Source: Emmonsiellopsis sp. PD_33 (lineage: Eukaryota; Ascomycota; Eurotiomycetes; Onygenales; Ajellomycetaceae). From it: a stretch of 32,639 nt of DNA. The notes below the pieces were generated by a model. It saw only the letters and a list, made by a program, of their open reading frames with translations. It searched no databases and had not been told where the DNA came from. Location: assembly GCA_032988165.1 (NCBI GenBank), contig JANTQF010000383.1, forward strand, positions 1 to 32,639, in the 5' to 3' direction. The translations under genes and the position numbers were made by a program. Positions 10,771 through 21,690 of this stretch are shown in pieces; the first letter of the stretch is position 1; each line of letters begins with the position of its first letter.

Positions 10771-12036
10771 GATATACGGCGGGGGAAGTCGTGGGGTTGA
10801 AGCGGATACCTGCTAACCAGGGGCTTTTGGTTCAGGTTGGTTTGTTAGTAGTGGACAGCAACAGGGGGCATATAAGATTCATGTACTCCATACCAAAAGG
10901 AGTTCTAGGATAAGATCTGGCTGGTAGTTTCAGATCAAGGACTTTGTGATGGATCAAGTGGTCGCAGTAGGAAATAGACAGCTGAGTAACAGTTTTGTAG
11001 AGCAGTCCAGGATTGAAGAAGGGAGGTTGGGGAGGTATTTAAGAACGAATGCTGGGAACTTTACCCAGACACCGGAAAGAAGAGGAAGTTTCTGGGCCTT
11101 AGGTTTACGGTAAGTTAATGAAGCAGAGGTTTATTGAATCTGCCATTCACTGGTAGCTACTAGTCACCAAAGCAACTTATGATGAATTGTGCCTCTGCTT
11201 GCCGCTCACATCCATGGATCCATGAATGCAGTGTTTAGTATTTTGACAAAACTCTAACTAGGTACAAAAAAGTTTCGGATGCCAGCCAGCCCTTTCACTC
11301 CTGGGCAGGCTGGCAGGCAGGCCACAGTTTGGCAAATGGGGGTAGTATGCTGGTGAGCACCCAGCTGAGCGGTAGGTTTGGCAAGTGGGTGAGTATGGGC
11401 CGCAGGTTAGCAGGCAGATCTGATAGTTTCAAATCAAGAAGAGATGTAGCCTCCAGTGAACAGGGGAAGAGAAGGTTGCTTAGTTTAGTACTTGCCTGCC
11501 TATCTATATCTCAGACAGGAGGTATCTACGACGGTCAATTTTTCTAGACCATTAATTTGATTACTTGGCGAAATAGTGTCACTTGACAATCAGTCAATGG
11601 TAGATTTAAGATAGAAAGTACTTTTCAAGCCTAGAAGAATCGCAGACATAGCTCTGCCCAATAAATAAATACACACAACAAGGGCCAGAAAATATCAAAA
11701 TCCCTATTGACACAACGCCCTGCCACGACAAAACCGAAACAGCAGTGATTGGGGGTATCAAGGTCAAAGACAGGCCCCATCATTCAAACGCCAAACACCA
11801 AACGTAGAAAAAGGAGAAGGCAAAATGTGTCCAAATATCCATTCCATTCCATTCCATTTTCCTGTTGAGAGTATCAATCCTTTCTTTCCAAATGTAAGCG
11901 ACGGTGTCGGGACAGTAGATATGCAAGCCGTAATGGGACGCATTCCCCATCGTACCGATAGCAACCCCAGGCAAATGACACAAACCATTATGTCTCAAAG
12001 ATATATATATTAAAAAGAAATAAAGAGGGAAGGAAA
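10771..12036. other. Spacer with imperfect direct repeats between two minus-strand genes
   Basis: It holds the promoter side of the caspase-like gene (CTTATATG on the minus strand near 10870) and the 3' side of the next gene. A diverged ~25-bp direct repeat lies at 10913-10939 and 11417-11440 (AGATCTG..TAGTTTCARATCAAG). Imperfect repeats of TTTGGCAARTGGG..AGTATG lie at about 11329-11350 and 11378-11398. There is a 12-bp palindrome CATGGATCCATG at 11213-11224. No gene was seen. Confidence 0.5.
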
Positions 12037-12771
12037 TCACATAGAAGCCGCAGAGCCACTAACCCTCCTCGCAACAAGCGTCCACTGACTCTCCGTGCCC
12101 GACCGGGTCGCCACATCATCCGCCCTCTTCCCACTCGAGTACGTCGGGAGCGAATCCTCATTATTGACACTGTCATAAATGCTTAGGGCGTAGTGGCCCG
12201 GCAGCTGCCCGAAGAGCATTTCATCACCATACCCGGGTGAGGAGGTCGATGGCATGGACACGGCAGATCGAGGTCGGGGGAAGGGCTCGGTTCGAAGGAA
12301 CGAATCCATGATACCTCCGCCACCACCATAACCACCACCGCTGCTGCTGCTGTTGTTGCAGTTGCAGTTGTAGTCGTTATTATTGTTTTTGCTTTCCGGC
12401 TGGGAATCCCCATGGGCGGGTTCCGGCTCGACGGGGAACATCCATATCTGGCGTTCGTGGGACCAGACCAGCTTCACGCTGGCCATGGCTCTTGCTTGCT
12501 GGGGGTCTGGGCGGTAGTAAGGGGAGAGGGAGGACTCTGGGTTTCGTTGGTCTTCGGACTTGTTGCGCTTTAGTTTTGACCAGAAGCCCTTGCGCATGCC
12601 AGTGTCTGATCGAGACTTTTTGAGCGTTCGGCCAGGTGGTTCGAGGGGTTGGAGGTCATCGAAGATGGAGGAAGGGAGGGCGAAGGATGGTCGATTGTCG
12701 TATGGGGTGGAGTTTGCGTAGAGCCGTGGCTGATTTTCTTCCCATAGTTCAATCCTTGGTACCCCTGCCAT
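12037..12771 (-). CDS. Hypothetical low-complexity protein
   Basis: A single open frame of 244 aa runs from ATG 12771 to TGA 12037. I do not recognise a family. The N-terminal part has a hydrophobic/acidic start (PRIELWEENQPRLY), then a basic patch with possible phosphosites (TLKKSRSDTGMRK, KLKRNKSED). The middle carries a tryptophan-rich motif, KLVWSHERQIWMF, the part most likely to be under constraint. Next is an Asn/Ser/Gly run (about 125-155) encoded by trinucleotide-like repeats, then a Ser/Pro-rich tail ending QWTLVARRVSGSAASM. There is no signal peptide or membrane segment. Codon use and length argue for a real gene, but exon structure is unproven. A weak TATA-like TTATATGA lies about 70 bases upstream on the minus strand. 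Confidence 0.6.
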   Translation of the reverse strand: MAGVPRIELWEENQPRLYANSTPYDNRPSFALPSSIFDDLQPLEPPGRTLKKSRSDTGMRKGFWSKLKRNKSEDQRNPESSLSPYYRPDPQQARAMASVKLVWSHERQIWMFPVEPEPAHGDSQPESKNNNNDYNCNCNNSSSSGGGYGGGGGIMDSFLRTEPFPRPRSAVSMPSTSSPGYGDEMLFGQLPGHYALSIYDSVNNEDSLPTYSSGKRADDVATRSGTESQWTLVARRVSGSAASM

Positions 12772-14065
12772 GCTGTCGTTGTGTTTGGTGGTCTAATGGA
12801 TGCGTTTCTGAGTTTGAGTCCTTCCGCTCGGGGTTTCATATAAGGATCGAAGTCGAATGTCGCGAAAGGAGGTTTATCATCCGGAGTTGTATAAAAAGAG
12901 GGACGGGGAGATAATATAGGGGCAAAGGATTATTCCATGTGGTTCAAAGTCGAAGAGCGAAGGATTTTGATAATGGGGCCGTTGAGGCAAAAATGGATCG
13001 ACGGAAAACAAGAGAAGCAAAGTCGAAGAGAATAATAATAACAGTATCCGAAAGTTATCCAAGGAGCAGACAACGTTCGTATATATTTAGGGAGGCGTCA
13101 GGCAAGATCATAACAGTACGGAGTAGACGCAGCTTCTCCCGTACAGGGGGTGTACTGCGCATGATTATTATGAAGGGGCGTCACGCCCAGCCGCGCCCGG
13201 AGCATTCTGAGCCCAAAAAAATGCCAAATAATAACAGTAAAACCGTCAGACCACCAAAGATCTGACAGGTTAACGAACTAGTTATTAGCGTGCAAGAAAA
13301 AGAAATAAAAAGAAGTTCCTCCCTGAGGCTTGGTGATCCTGGCGTGTTGGCGGTTTCAATGAAGGCTGTGTTGGGCTGCTTCGCCATCGCGGATTTCATT
13401 GCCTGTGACCGCCAATTGAACCACCCCAAGCAAATTCAGGGGGCTCGCTTGGGCGTAAAAACAAAGCAAGTCGATCCAGTGTCAAATCACGGATACGATC
13501 GCGATTATCTCTAGCCCCATGTCAAATACGATAGTCACTGAACGTCCGAGAAGAAGGGGGAACGCCTCTGGTCCGCCCAGTGGAGCGGAATTCGGATTTT
13601 GGCAAGGGGTCTGATCTGCCGGACAAGAAGGACGCTGGAATAGCAAGCGATCGGCTCGTTCGGATCAACAGGATTGTATGGAGGAAGACACAAATAGAAA
13701 CAGTGCATCCTTCAGGAACTCAGGGACGATGTTATTTTGAAGTTCGTCCTCCAGCTTCTTTGAGGCATGGCGCGGAGTAATATGGTAAAAATAACTGTCC
13801 GGCGATGCGCATAAGCAATAACAAGAGCTTCAATCTCACTCTGCTACCTGCATATTCGTAGATTGCTTCGTTCTGTGTTTATCAGAGGCTGAGGACGCTG
13901 GGATAATTCTGTCATGCATGAATAAATCCTTCCAAAAAATGGCTGGTCATGTGACTCGCAGGTCTTCAGTTCCAAAACCAACGATCCTGTTCGTTCTTCT
14001 TCTGCTTCCGAACCGCCCGATCTAATTACCAGGCATCGCTTGAGCGCATCCTGGACTTTTCAGTC
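12772..14065. other. Spacer without recognised genes
   Basis: Bases 12888-12897 read TGTATAAAAA on the plus strand, but the frames downstream of it have no recognisable protein. The region around 13000-13080 is purine- and AAT-rich. Nothing else stands out. Confidence 0.4.
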
Positions 14066-14653
14066 ATGGCGCTATCAGCTGCAGAGAAAGCAGATGCCGA
14101 TGCCACCTTTAATGGCCTGATCAGCCATGCTGAACCCTTGCAGGGCACCAGCCCATACAAGAAGGCTACCCTCAAGTGCCTTACATACAAGCATGCCCGT
14201 TCAAGAACACCTTTTTGCACCAGTTTTTTCTCTTTGTTGACCACAATTCCAATGGTCATGATGATATAGAGCCAGTGTTTGAAGATGATATCCCTGAGAT
14301 CCGATGCCCATAAACGGTTTGGCCTCTTTCAGATATCATTCGAAGCCCTGAACGAGGAACAACACACCTACCGAATCCACGGACATGGGGTGATACCTTC
14401 CCGAGTCTTCAACCTCCCCATGATGATAACATTGCTCCTCTCAACAAACCACACAATTGACCCACCATCAGCAAAACTTCTCGCCCTCCACCGTGCAATT
14501 GCTGTTATTCTTGAACTCAGTGCTGCAGGGGAGTATATCAATCACATCATTCGCCACATGGAAGAGATATGGGTGAGGAATGACGGGTCAGTGGAACTGG
14601 GCCGCATTGTAGCGTTGAAGCTTGATGGCTGGCTTGACGGTGTGGCCGCGTGA
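14066..14653 (+). pseudogene. Remnant of a fungal HNH endonuclease-family gene, HNH core deleted and frameshifted
   Basis: Three pieces line up in order with a fungal HNH-nuclease family (HNH_2-type, normally about 300-400 aa). Piece 1, frame 2 from ATG 14066: AEKADADATFNGLI, GTSPYKKATLKCLTYKHA, the N-terminus. Piece 2, frame 1 from about 14197: PFKNTFLHQFFLFVDHN to a TAA at 14275-14277. Piece 3, frame 2 from about 14285: DAHKRFGLFQISFE, HTYRI, TIDPPSAKLLALHRAIA, LSAAGEYI, then DGSVELGRIVALKLDGWL, ending at TGA 14651-14653. The family's central nuclease core, with its AHI(I/L)PHS-like metal/His motif, is absent between pieces 2 and 3, so an internal deletion of well over 100 codons is implied. 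The product cannot be an active nuclease. Alternative: a short gene with introns; I saw no good GT..AG pair that restores the frame. Confidence 0.75.
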
Positions 14654-16688
14654 GGGATGATGTTATGTTGACCGTTTACGACTATGTTATGTTTAGCTTG
14701 GCTGTTAACCTTGGAAGGTGTTTGAGGCAGGCTTTCTTTTTCACTGATACTGATACCCATGTATACATACATATAGTTATACATATATGCCTTTCTAAAA
14801 CGTTTCCCCTCGTTTAAAGTTAGGTATAGACAGGTAGGTAGATAAGGTAAGTAATTGAGCCTGGCTGAATACTGGTACTATTTAAGATACCCTGGATACC
14901 ATCCATATCCTATTACTATAATAGCAAGACAGCAATGCACCTACTTCCCTGCTTACCAACCACAACCCCCCTAACCCAAAACCTCCTAACATTGCTCTAT
15001 CTACATAGAACAGTATATTCAGGCTCCCTATCTAGGTCCATCACCTCTACCCGTCAATATGAACCAGTCAACCCGCAGTTTCAGTAGAATTCCCATTTCA
15101 ATAAGGGCGGTTCTATCTACATGAGTGAGTATTCATAGTACAGTTTTTCCCCCCTGCATTCTTTAGTTAATCACTTCTCTCTCTCTCTTTACTTCTTATA
15201 AAAATAAGGACAGGAGAAGGAGAAGAAGATAACAAAGAGGAGGAGGAGGAGGAGACCAAGCTCACTCTAATAGAAAATAGAAAGGAAAAGGCCCAGGACA
15301 GGCAAATGGATGTTTCAGCAAGCCAGGCCCGCGAAACTAAACTGATGTTTTCCCGTACGGAAATACTTATTAATAACTGCCTACACAACTGAGGGCCCTG
15401 GGTTAAGATTGACTGAAGGGGTTATGTATGTATGTATGCAGTTATTTGAATCCATCCATACAATCATACATACATACATACATGGCATAGTTTGGATCGA
15501 AGCCCCAGTTAGTATAAGTTGTATCTCAATGAAGTGGTTAGTTATATAACAGACAAGGGACCGAGGGCCAGGAGTACCTAGGGGGTTCAGGTGTTGGGTG
15601 ACTGATGGGTTGGGTGTAGTTTTTCGTCGTTGAGGGAATGAATGAATGAACGCGGCAAGGAAGGTAGGTAAATAGGTAGGTTGTTTTGAAACCAAACCAA
15701 ACCACAACACCCACCGCACAGCACAGACTGATGTTGATTACGATTAATAAGTTCTTCTGGAATATAGGTAGGCAAGAGCATGCATGGTTTAAAACACTAA
15801 TAATAGGTAACTAGTAATAGCTGTGTGGAATAGAATAGAATATATAGACATGGGAAAACAAAAAAAAAAGAAGAGGAAAGAATTCGCGAGGAATAAAAAA
15901 AGTGGTAAATGGTTTGGCAGTGAAGCAAGGTAAAAACTTAAAAACAAATGGCGAAAGCTCCAAAATTGATATTTTGCTTTTCCTGGTCCGGGATGACCAC
16001 GCAAGGTTCTTGAGAAAAGAAAGACAAGAGACAGACAAGCAGGGCAAGTAAAACAAAAGAGACAAAGCTGGTTTAGGTTACACTTGAGAGAGAGAAAAAG
16101 AGGAAATAGTGCGATGACATTTAGTCTCGAGTTTGGTTTTTCGCTTTGTCAATCCAAAAACGGAGAGCAATGCCATCAAACATAAAAAACCAAAATGTAA
16201 CCAGAATGATTAGAATAATAATGCTTTGCCACCCCTGCTTGGTAGCCCATAGCCTTCTCAAGAACATTCATGGCTTTCCATTGGTATCCTGTTGAATTAT
16301 AATGCTGGGCAAAATGACGCGCCTGGTTGAACCGAACCCCTTTGATTGTTTCCCCCGTGTTGTGCGTTGCGTTCATCATTATTATGTGAAACGAAGATGT
16401 AAAAACAGGAAGACCGGCGTGGTATATAATTAAAGAAGACCAAAAAGGAAAAAAGGAACTTGTTTGAACTCGCTTTTGCAACCAGGAAAAAAATAAAGAT
16501 TAAAATATAAAATTGAAGCTCTGCCATTTGCGTTTACCCCAAATATAATAATGAAAATACACAAAAAGGCCCAGAACAGAGCTCCGTGCTCCACGCTCCC
16601 TGTGGTCAAGCCCGATCCTTATGCAGGAGCGGGCGAGGCTGGGGAGGGGAGCTGGAGTAGATCGTGGGTATCATCATTGAATGGAAAT
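14654..16688. other. Repeat-rich spacer and 3' flank of the wall-protein gene
   Basis: It contains simple-sequence DNA: TATACATA runs (14760-14790), CT then GGA/GAA runs (15177-15255), TATG/CATA arms (15423-15482) and A-runs (15860-15900). Minus-strand frames at 15811-16481 are Phe/Ser-rich by composition and look like 3' untranslated or spacer DNA of the gene ending at 16689. No gene is supported. Confidence 0.5.
15423..15482. repeat. Inverted TATG/CATA microsatellite arms
   Basis: Four TATG units (15423-15438) face a run of CATA units (15465-15482) across a 26-base spacer, giving a perfect 16-bp potential stem. Confidence 0.8.
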
Positions 16689-17562
16689 CTATGCAAGGAA
16701 GACAGCAGCGACGGCAGCGAGGCCAAGGATAGCGAAGTTGCTGCCCATGGAGCTGGCAGCACCGATGGGGCCCTCATAGGGAGGGGGGGAGGGGACACTG
16801 GAAGAAGGGTTAGCAATGTGATATGCGGGAGTATCTGGGGAAATCAGAAGCAACTTACGGGTAGCCACCAGTGGGGACAACGCCGGTTGGGACAACACCA
16901 GTGCCAGTGGGGACCGGGACGGTTGGGTACTCAGTGGGGGTGATGGTGATGGTGGACGAGGTCACAGTTGGGATGCAGGTGGTGTAGGTCACAACGCTGG
17001 TGGTGGGGGCGGGGAGCGTTGGGTAAGGGGGAGGCGAGCTGGGGCCGGTTGGGTAGGCGCTGCTGGAGGGAGCAGTGGGGTAGACCTGGGAGGGGGTTGG
17101 GTAGCCGCCAGTGGGGTACTCGGGGGTAGGCTCGGGCTGCTCGGGCTCAGCGGAGGAGGGAGTGGGCTCGGGGTAGCCGGTGGGATACTCAGGAGTAGGC
17201 TCGGGCTGCTCGGGCTCAGCGGAGGAGGGAGTGGGCTCGGGGTAGCCGGTGGGATACTCAGGAGTAGGCTCTGGCTGCTCGGGCTCAGCGGACGAGGGAG
17301 TCGGGACGGGGTAGCCGCCGGTGGGATACTCGGGAGTAGGCTCGGGCTGCTCGGGCTCGGCGGACGAGGGAGTGGCAGTGGGAGTTGGGTAAGGAGTGGA
17401 GTTGCCGGGGCAGTCGTAGACATCAGGGGCACAGCTGGTGATGGTCACGTCCTTGGTGGAGTAGACGGTGGTCTGGTAACCCTCGCCGTAGCTGTCGCCA
17501 TAGCCGGGCAGAGCAAGAGCAGCACCTGCGAACAGGGCAACGGAGGCAGCGGAGAAACGCAT
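16689..17562 (-). CDS. GPI-anchored Pro/Ser/Thr-rich cell wall protein with tandem repeats
   Basis: Exons on the minus strand: 17562-16859 and 16797-16689 (61-nt intron), giving 270 aa. The start MRFSAASVALFAGAALALPG is a clear signal peptide (cleavage after ALA, about residue 18) in good context (CATCAACATG); the frame is open a little upstream but without a better ATG. Residues 64-157 are four tandem copies of TPSSAEPEQPEPTPEYPTG(G)YP, 23-24 residues each. Before them are Cys44 and Cys51, and after them a Thr-rich part (VVTYTTCIPTVTSSTITITP). The second exon gives GAASSMGSN, small residues suiting a GPI omega site, then a hydrophobic tail (FAILGLAAVAAVFLA) ending at the stop. It is inferred to be a heavily O-mannosylated, surface-exposed wall or membrane protein with no enzymatic domain. 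Downstream of the repeats, Pro-Thr-Gly-Val repeats (VVPTG) also occur. Confidence 0.85.
17092..17373 (-). repeat. Coding tandem repeat, four units of 69-72 nt
   Basis: Four head-to-tail units encode TPSSAEPEQPEPTPEYPTG(G)YP. The middle two units are nearly identical in DNA and lack one Gly codon; the outer two carry GGY. High similarity points to recent expansion or gene conversion, with copy number likely to vary among strains. Confidence 0.9.
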
Positions 17563-18500
17563 GTTGATGGTGGTTGGTGAATTAAGTAATAATTGCACGA
17601 AAAAAGATCGTTAGAATTATTGGGGGGGTAAGGAATGTAGTTGTCAGCTGGATAAACAAAAGAGTGTGGGCGACCGAAGTCGAAGAGCAAGATACCGCAA
17701 GGAGGCTGGAGAGACTTGGAGTATGGGCAGAGGGAAGAGAAGAAAAGGGAAACAAGAAACACGAGGGCGCCCAGCCACTTTTGTAGCAGGCGGGAGATTA
17801 AGCGGGCTGATCCTCGCTGCCCTGCGCGCTGTGGTTGGCCCCACGCGAAAAGGGGCTGCCCGCCGAGGAACACCCCCAGCTGGCCCCTAACTGGCCCCGA
17901 ACTGGCCCTGGCCTGCCCCCGAACGCGCCCCTAGCAGCCCCTAGCAGCCCCTAGCAGCCCCTAGCAGCTGGCTCTCCACCGCCCATCACGCTGAACGGCG
18001 CCACCAGAACAGGGCACGCTGCTCACTGGCCGGCTGCGCTGGGCCCCGCCGTGCCCTCCCTGTTTGCCGGCCGCTGGTTGGCTGGGCATCCTGCAGGTAC
18101 CAGTCTGGCTGGCCACTCACGGCGCGCGTGTCCCTGGCGCGGCTCCACCACGCAACTGCCACGCCCGCCAATGCACCCAGTGGCCGCTGCTGGATTGGCT
18201 GTTCTGCTGTTTTAGCCATGCGACGCTGGTATCTCTTCTTTCTCTCTGGGTGCAATCATCATCCGTCTCCACCTGGCCGACGGAAACAATACCGACCCCA
18301 GCACCCCCCACAGCCAATAATACTGCCACTCGCTTTGTGGTGGAGCTTGCGTGGCCATCTCCGTTCCAAAATTACACCAGAATACACGAATACACGCTGC
18401 AATGGACGTGCCTGCTTCACGAACGCGGTATTTCCCATGTCCCGTTCGTCCTCCCGCCTTCCTCCCAGATATTAATTCATTAAAACCTCGCATAATATCC
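17563..18500. promoter_or_regulatory. GC-rich upstream region of the wall-protein gene
   Basis: GC-rich DNA with repeated CTGGCCCC and CCCCTAGCAG units at 17880-17968 and scattered ATTGG/CCAAT boxes (for example near 18194). No TATA box was found close to the wall-protein ATG; the leader is AT-rich (17570-17640). Several frames are open across the GC-rich part, but all have repeat-like composition. Confidence 0.5.
17928..17968. repeat. Tandem 10-bp repeat CTAGCAGCCC carrying CCCCT motifs
   Basis: There are 3.8 copies of a 10-bp unit. Each junction makes CCCCT, at 17928, 17938, 17948 and 17958, i.e. exactly 10 bp apart. CCCCT/AGGGG is the core stress response element bound by Msn2/Msn4-like zinc fingers in fungi. 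The array lies about 370-400 bp upstream of the wall-protein ATG. Confidence 0.85.
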
Positions 18501-21500
18501 TCTCCCTATCCATGCCGCATCCCAGCCCATCTTGTGGCGAAACAGGAAACCATCCCCCAGCCATATCCTGTCCTTTTTGTGGGTTTCCTGATGCAATCTT
18601 CTCCATCTTCCCACCTCCCTCGTTTCTCGGACCGGATAGTTCAACGTCTTCTCCCAGATTCCCACCCCTTTGGCGACTGTGTTTCTCTGCAAGAGAGCAG
18701 GAATTAAGCGTTCCCCCACATGCAAGCCACAAAACAAGCGGGCACTTTTACCAGCACCTCCATGCTGGCATCCATGTTTCGGTGATTTGCTGTCTTTGCT
18801 GGCCAATCAGACCATGCTCAGGCCGGGGGGGCTGTGCAAAATGGCGTGCATCCCAGAGGGTTCCTTCAACTTGGTGACTTTACCCGATATTGCGCTGGCG
18901 ACATGGGTATTATTTTTAATATTCCACTCTCAGCAGACATCGCCAAAGTCAACCCATCTATGTATCTCATTTTGCCGTGATGTTTTCTCTGGAAAGAAAC
19001 TGCGGCGTTCCTCAATCCTCGAACCCGCGCCGTTGAGATACCGCATAAACAGAAATACCGCATGAGGCTCGGATTGAGTATCTGTCCCGAGGTACGTACC
19101 TGGTACCTGTGTTACGATCCTAATACGGACGAGCTGTTTTTTACATTCCTCACGTGACATAAGCACAATCCCGGTGCTACCGATGATGATCTATCTTCCA
19201 GCCCAAAACTCTCCGCCAGATACTCCGTCGAGTCTCGACTCTTTGACAGCGGCACAGCAAATGGCTCGCATTGGCTGTCTTCATCTCGCCATCTTGAAGG
19301 ATCGCGATAGTGTTCAAGCTTCCCCAAACTCCAAGGAAGACGGGATGTGGTGGTGGCCGCCGGCTTTTGACTCTCGAGAGCGCTTCGTCAACCTCCAAGG
19401 CGGCTCCACACCGAGCAGAGAGCAACGGTAGCCCAAACACGCGACTTTTGTTTCCTTTTTACCCGAGATCCTTCCTGAATAGGGCTCGACCTCTCTCCAG
19501 AGTCCAGGGTACGGAGTAGAACTGCACAGGACACGTTCTGGTGCTCATTCCATGCACAAATGCCCCAAAAATGCCAATTCTGAAACATGCTGTCCATAAA
19601 CTTCCCGGATGCTAGCGGACCTTGGCATGACGATGATCGCTTTCCCCTCCGAGGGTCCATCCCCTCACCAAGCTTGATGATATGGATGCCTCTTGCTCAG
19701 CTCGAAAGCTTACTTTTATGTGCCCGTTGGCTCCCTGCCCAATGAGACCCTATCTTAAATGTGAAGGATGAAGTGGAAGAGCAGGCCAGAATGTTGGTAG
19801 AACTTGGAAACAGCAGGCGCTGATGCCGTCTAGCCTGATGGATTGGCTGATGTGCGTCTTCAAGTCTTCAGCCCTTTGGTGGCCTCGGGGTTTTTAAGCG
19901 GGCACTTTTCCATCACCCGGCTCGGTTCTCTGACATTAGCCACATGCTACCTTTTGCTCTTCTCTTGTCCATTGTTCCCCCCTTTTTCTTCGAGAAGAGG
20001 GTCAATCTCGGTGGAGTTGAGTGGGTTGAAGCGTCTCTCCACAGCAGTGGGAAACAACCATGCATAAGGCAATCAACTACAATTGTTTCCGCACTTTCAG
20101 TTCGTGGTTTTGTGATCAGCATTATCAATTAGATAAGGATAGAGGTTGAGGGAGGAGTAGGCCTACAAATCGTTGTCTCTCTGGTGAGAATAGCACGGGC
20201 TATCATATGGGCATTTTGGAGAATCCCCATGGAAGAATTTCTGCCCTACTTCTTATCTCCGTCATTATCGCTCCCTTCCCAGGGTTCGCAGATATGGATT
20301 TCTGTTTGTTATGAGGTGTCTTTGTGCTTGGTTACACATCCACAGGGCATCGCGATGTCAACTATGGTCCCCCCTGGCATAGCCCCACTATTTTGAGAAA
20401 CATTCTGTTTTCTTTCAACGGAAACCCCAAGAACGGATGGATCGTCCATTTTTATCCAGCCTACCACCCAGCTGGGAAAACAATCACAATAATAATCCAA
20501 GCTGCCCGATGATAACAGCCGTTCTTGCCACCTGGTCACCTCTGACCCGCAATGGTTGTTAGATTTGAGATCGTGATGATGATGGAAGTTGAAATGGAGC
20601 TATGTTTCTAATTTTATCGCCGGTACCTGATTCCCATCTCATCTTCATCATGGGTCTCCGGGCCGGATTCTATCTTCCGCTGATTTCGCCGGTACGGCGG
20701 AGCAACATCATCAATTTTTAGGGACCGGAGATTTAGATGACCGCATGATACTCCTCCCTTGCTGTGGTTCCTGATGTCATACATCTTTCGAAGTTCTGGG
20801 AAGCCTAAGACGGGGTATTAATACGTCATATATACAGCGTTATTCTTGTCGTGCAAGTTTCATGCTTTAACAGTTTCCGATTCCAGACATCAACGAGGTT
20901 TGCGGGAATCAGATGGAGCTTGTTACCAGCCAGCCTGACTGCTATTGCTGATTACTAGGCGAAGTCATCTTGGCGCACTGCTTCAGTTTTACGACCGGGA
21001 AGCGTTGCCCCGAAGGACGTCCGACACTCGTCCGATGACGGCGAATTGTGCTCTGGCGGTGAGCTCGATACGTACCGTACGGCGGTGATAGGGTGCAGGC
21101 AGTGTGTTACTGTCTGGCCTGGACACTGCTACGACTTCCACGTTGCAGCGGAGCGTACAATTGGTTTATGGTGTTTGGAAGCCAAGCACATTGGATTTTC
21201 CCCGGGCCTACAAGGCTGGTTCTTGGAACAGGACAAATTTTCGGATTTTCTAGGTGTGTGAAGTTCGAAAAGAGATGCACTAGGGGAGATAATGTTTATG
21301 CTGTCTACGTGGATGGTATACGGCATTGCGAGCAGCCTATATCAGCTTGATGAAGAGTATTTAATCCCCAAGGGAACAGAGAAACGCCGTGAACCATTGG
21401 ATGTATGTTCAATCAATTTGCTTCAAATGACAGGGCTATCAATCGTGCCTAGCTTCTGTTTGGTGGCCGCACATTCAGAGGAATACCGTCCCTGCCCTCC

Positions 21501-21690
21501 GAGAAATAATTTACAGGACTGGAATTGATATCATGGGTGCGATGTAGAGGACGAGGACATTTTTTGTTTCTTCATTATTTGGCTAACCTAACGGGCACTC
21601 GTCGGACGAAAGAGGATTATTATTTTTCCAATATTTTCTCCTATATCCATACTGTTCATTATGTCACAATATTCATCCATCTATCCAGAT
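18501..21690. other. 3.2 kb stretch without recognised genes
   Basis: Frames on both strands are short (under about 135 codons) and none has a recognisable motif. A CACGTGA E-box-like site lies near 19152, and CGCCGGTAC occurs twice at about 20619 and 20688. I see no transposon ends, tRNA or conserved protein segment. Confidence 0.45.

Noticed and set aside
12939..13265. Plus-strand 108-codon frame downstream of TATAAAAA
   Set aside because: Strongly basic, low-complexity translation without any recognisable motif and no supporting context.
16176..16481. Minus-strand 101-codon frame downstream of the wall-protein gene
   Set aside because: It probably lies in the 3' untranslated or spacer DNA of that gene; no family is recognised.
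16989..17432. Pro/Ser/Leu-rich alternative frame inside the wall-protein gene
   Set aside because: A shadow created by the tandem repeat; the main frame has signal peptide, repeats and GPI tail.
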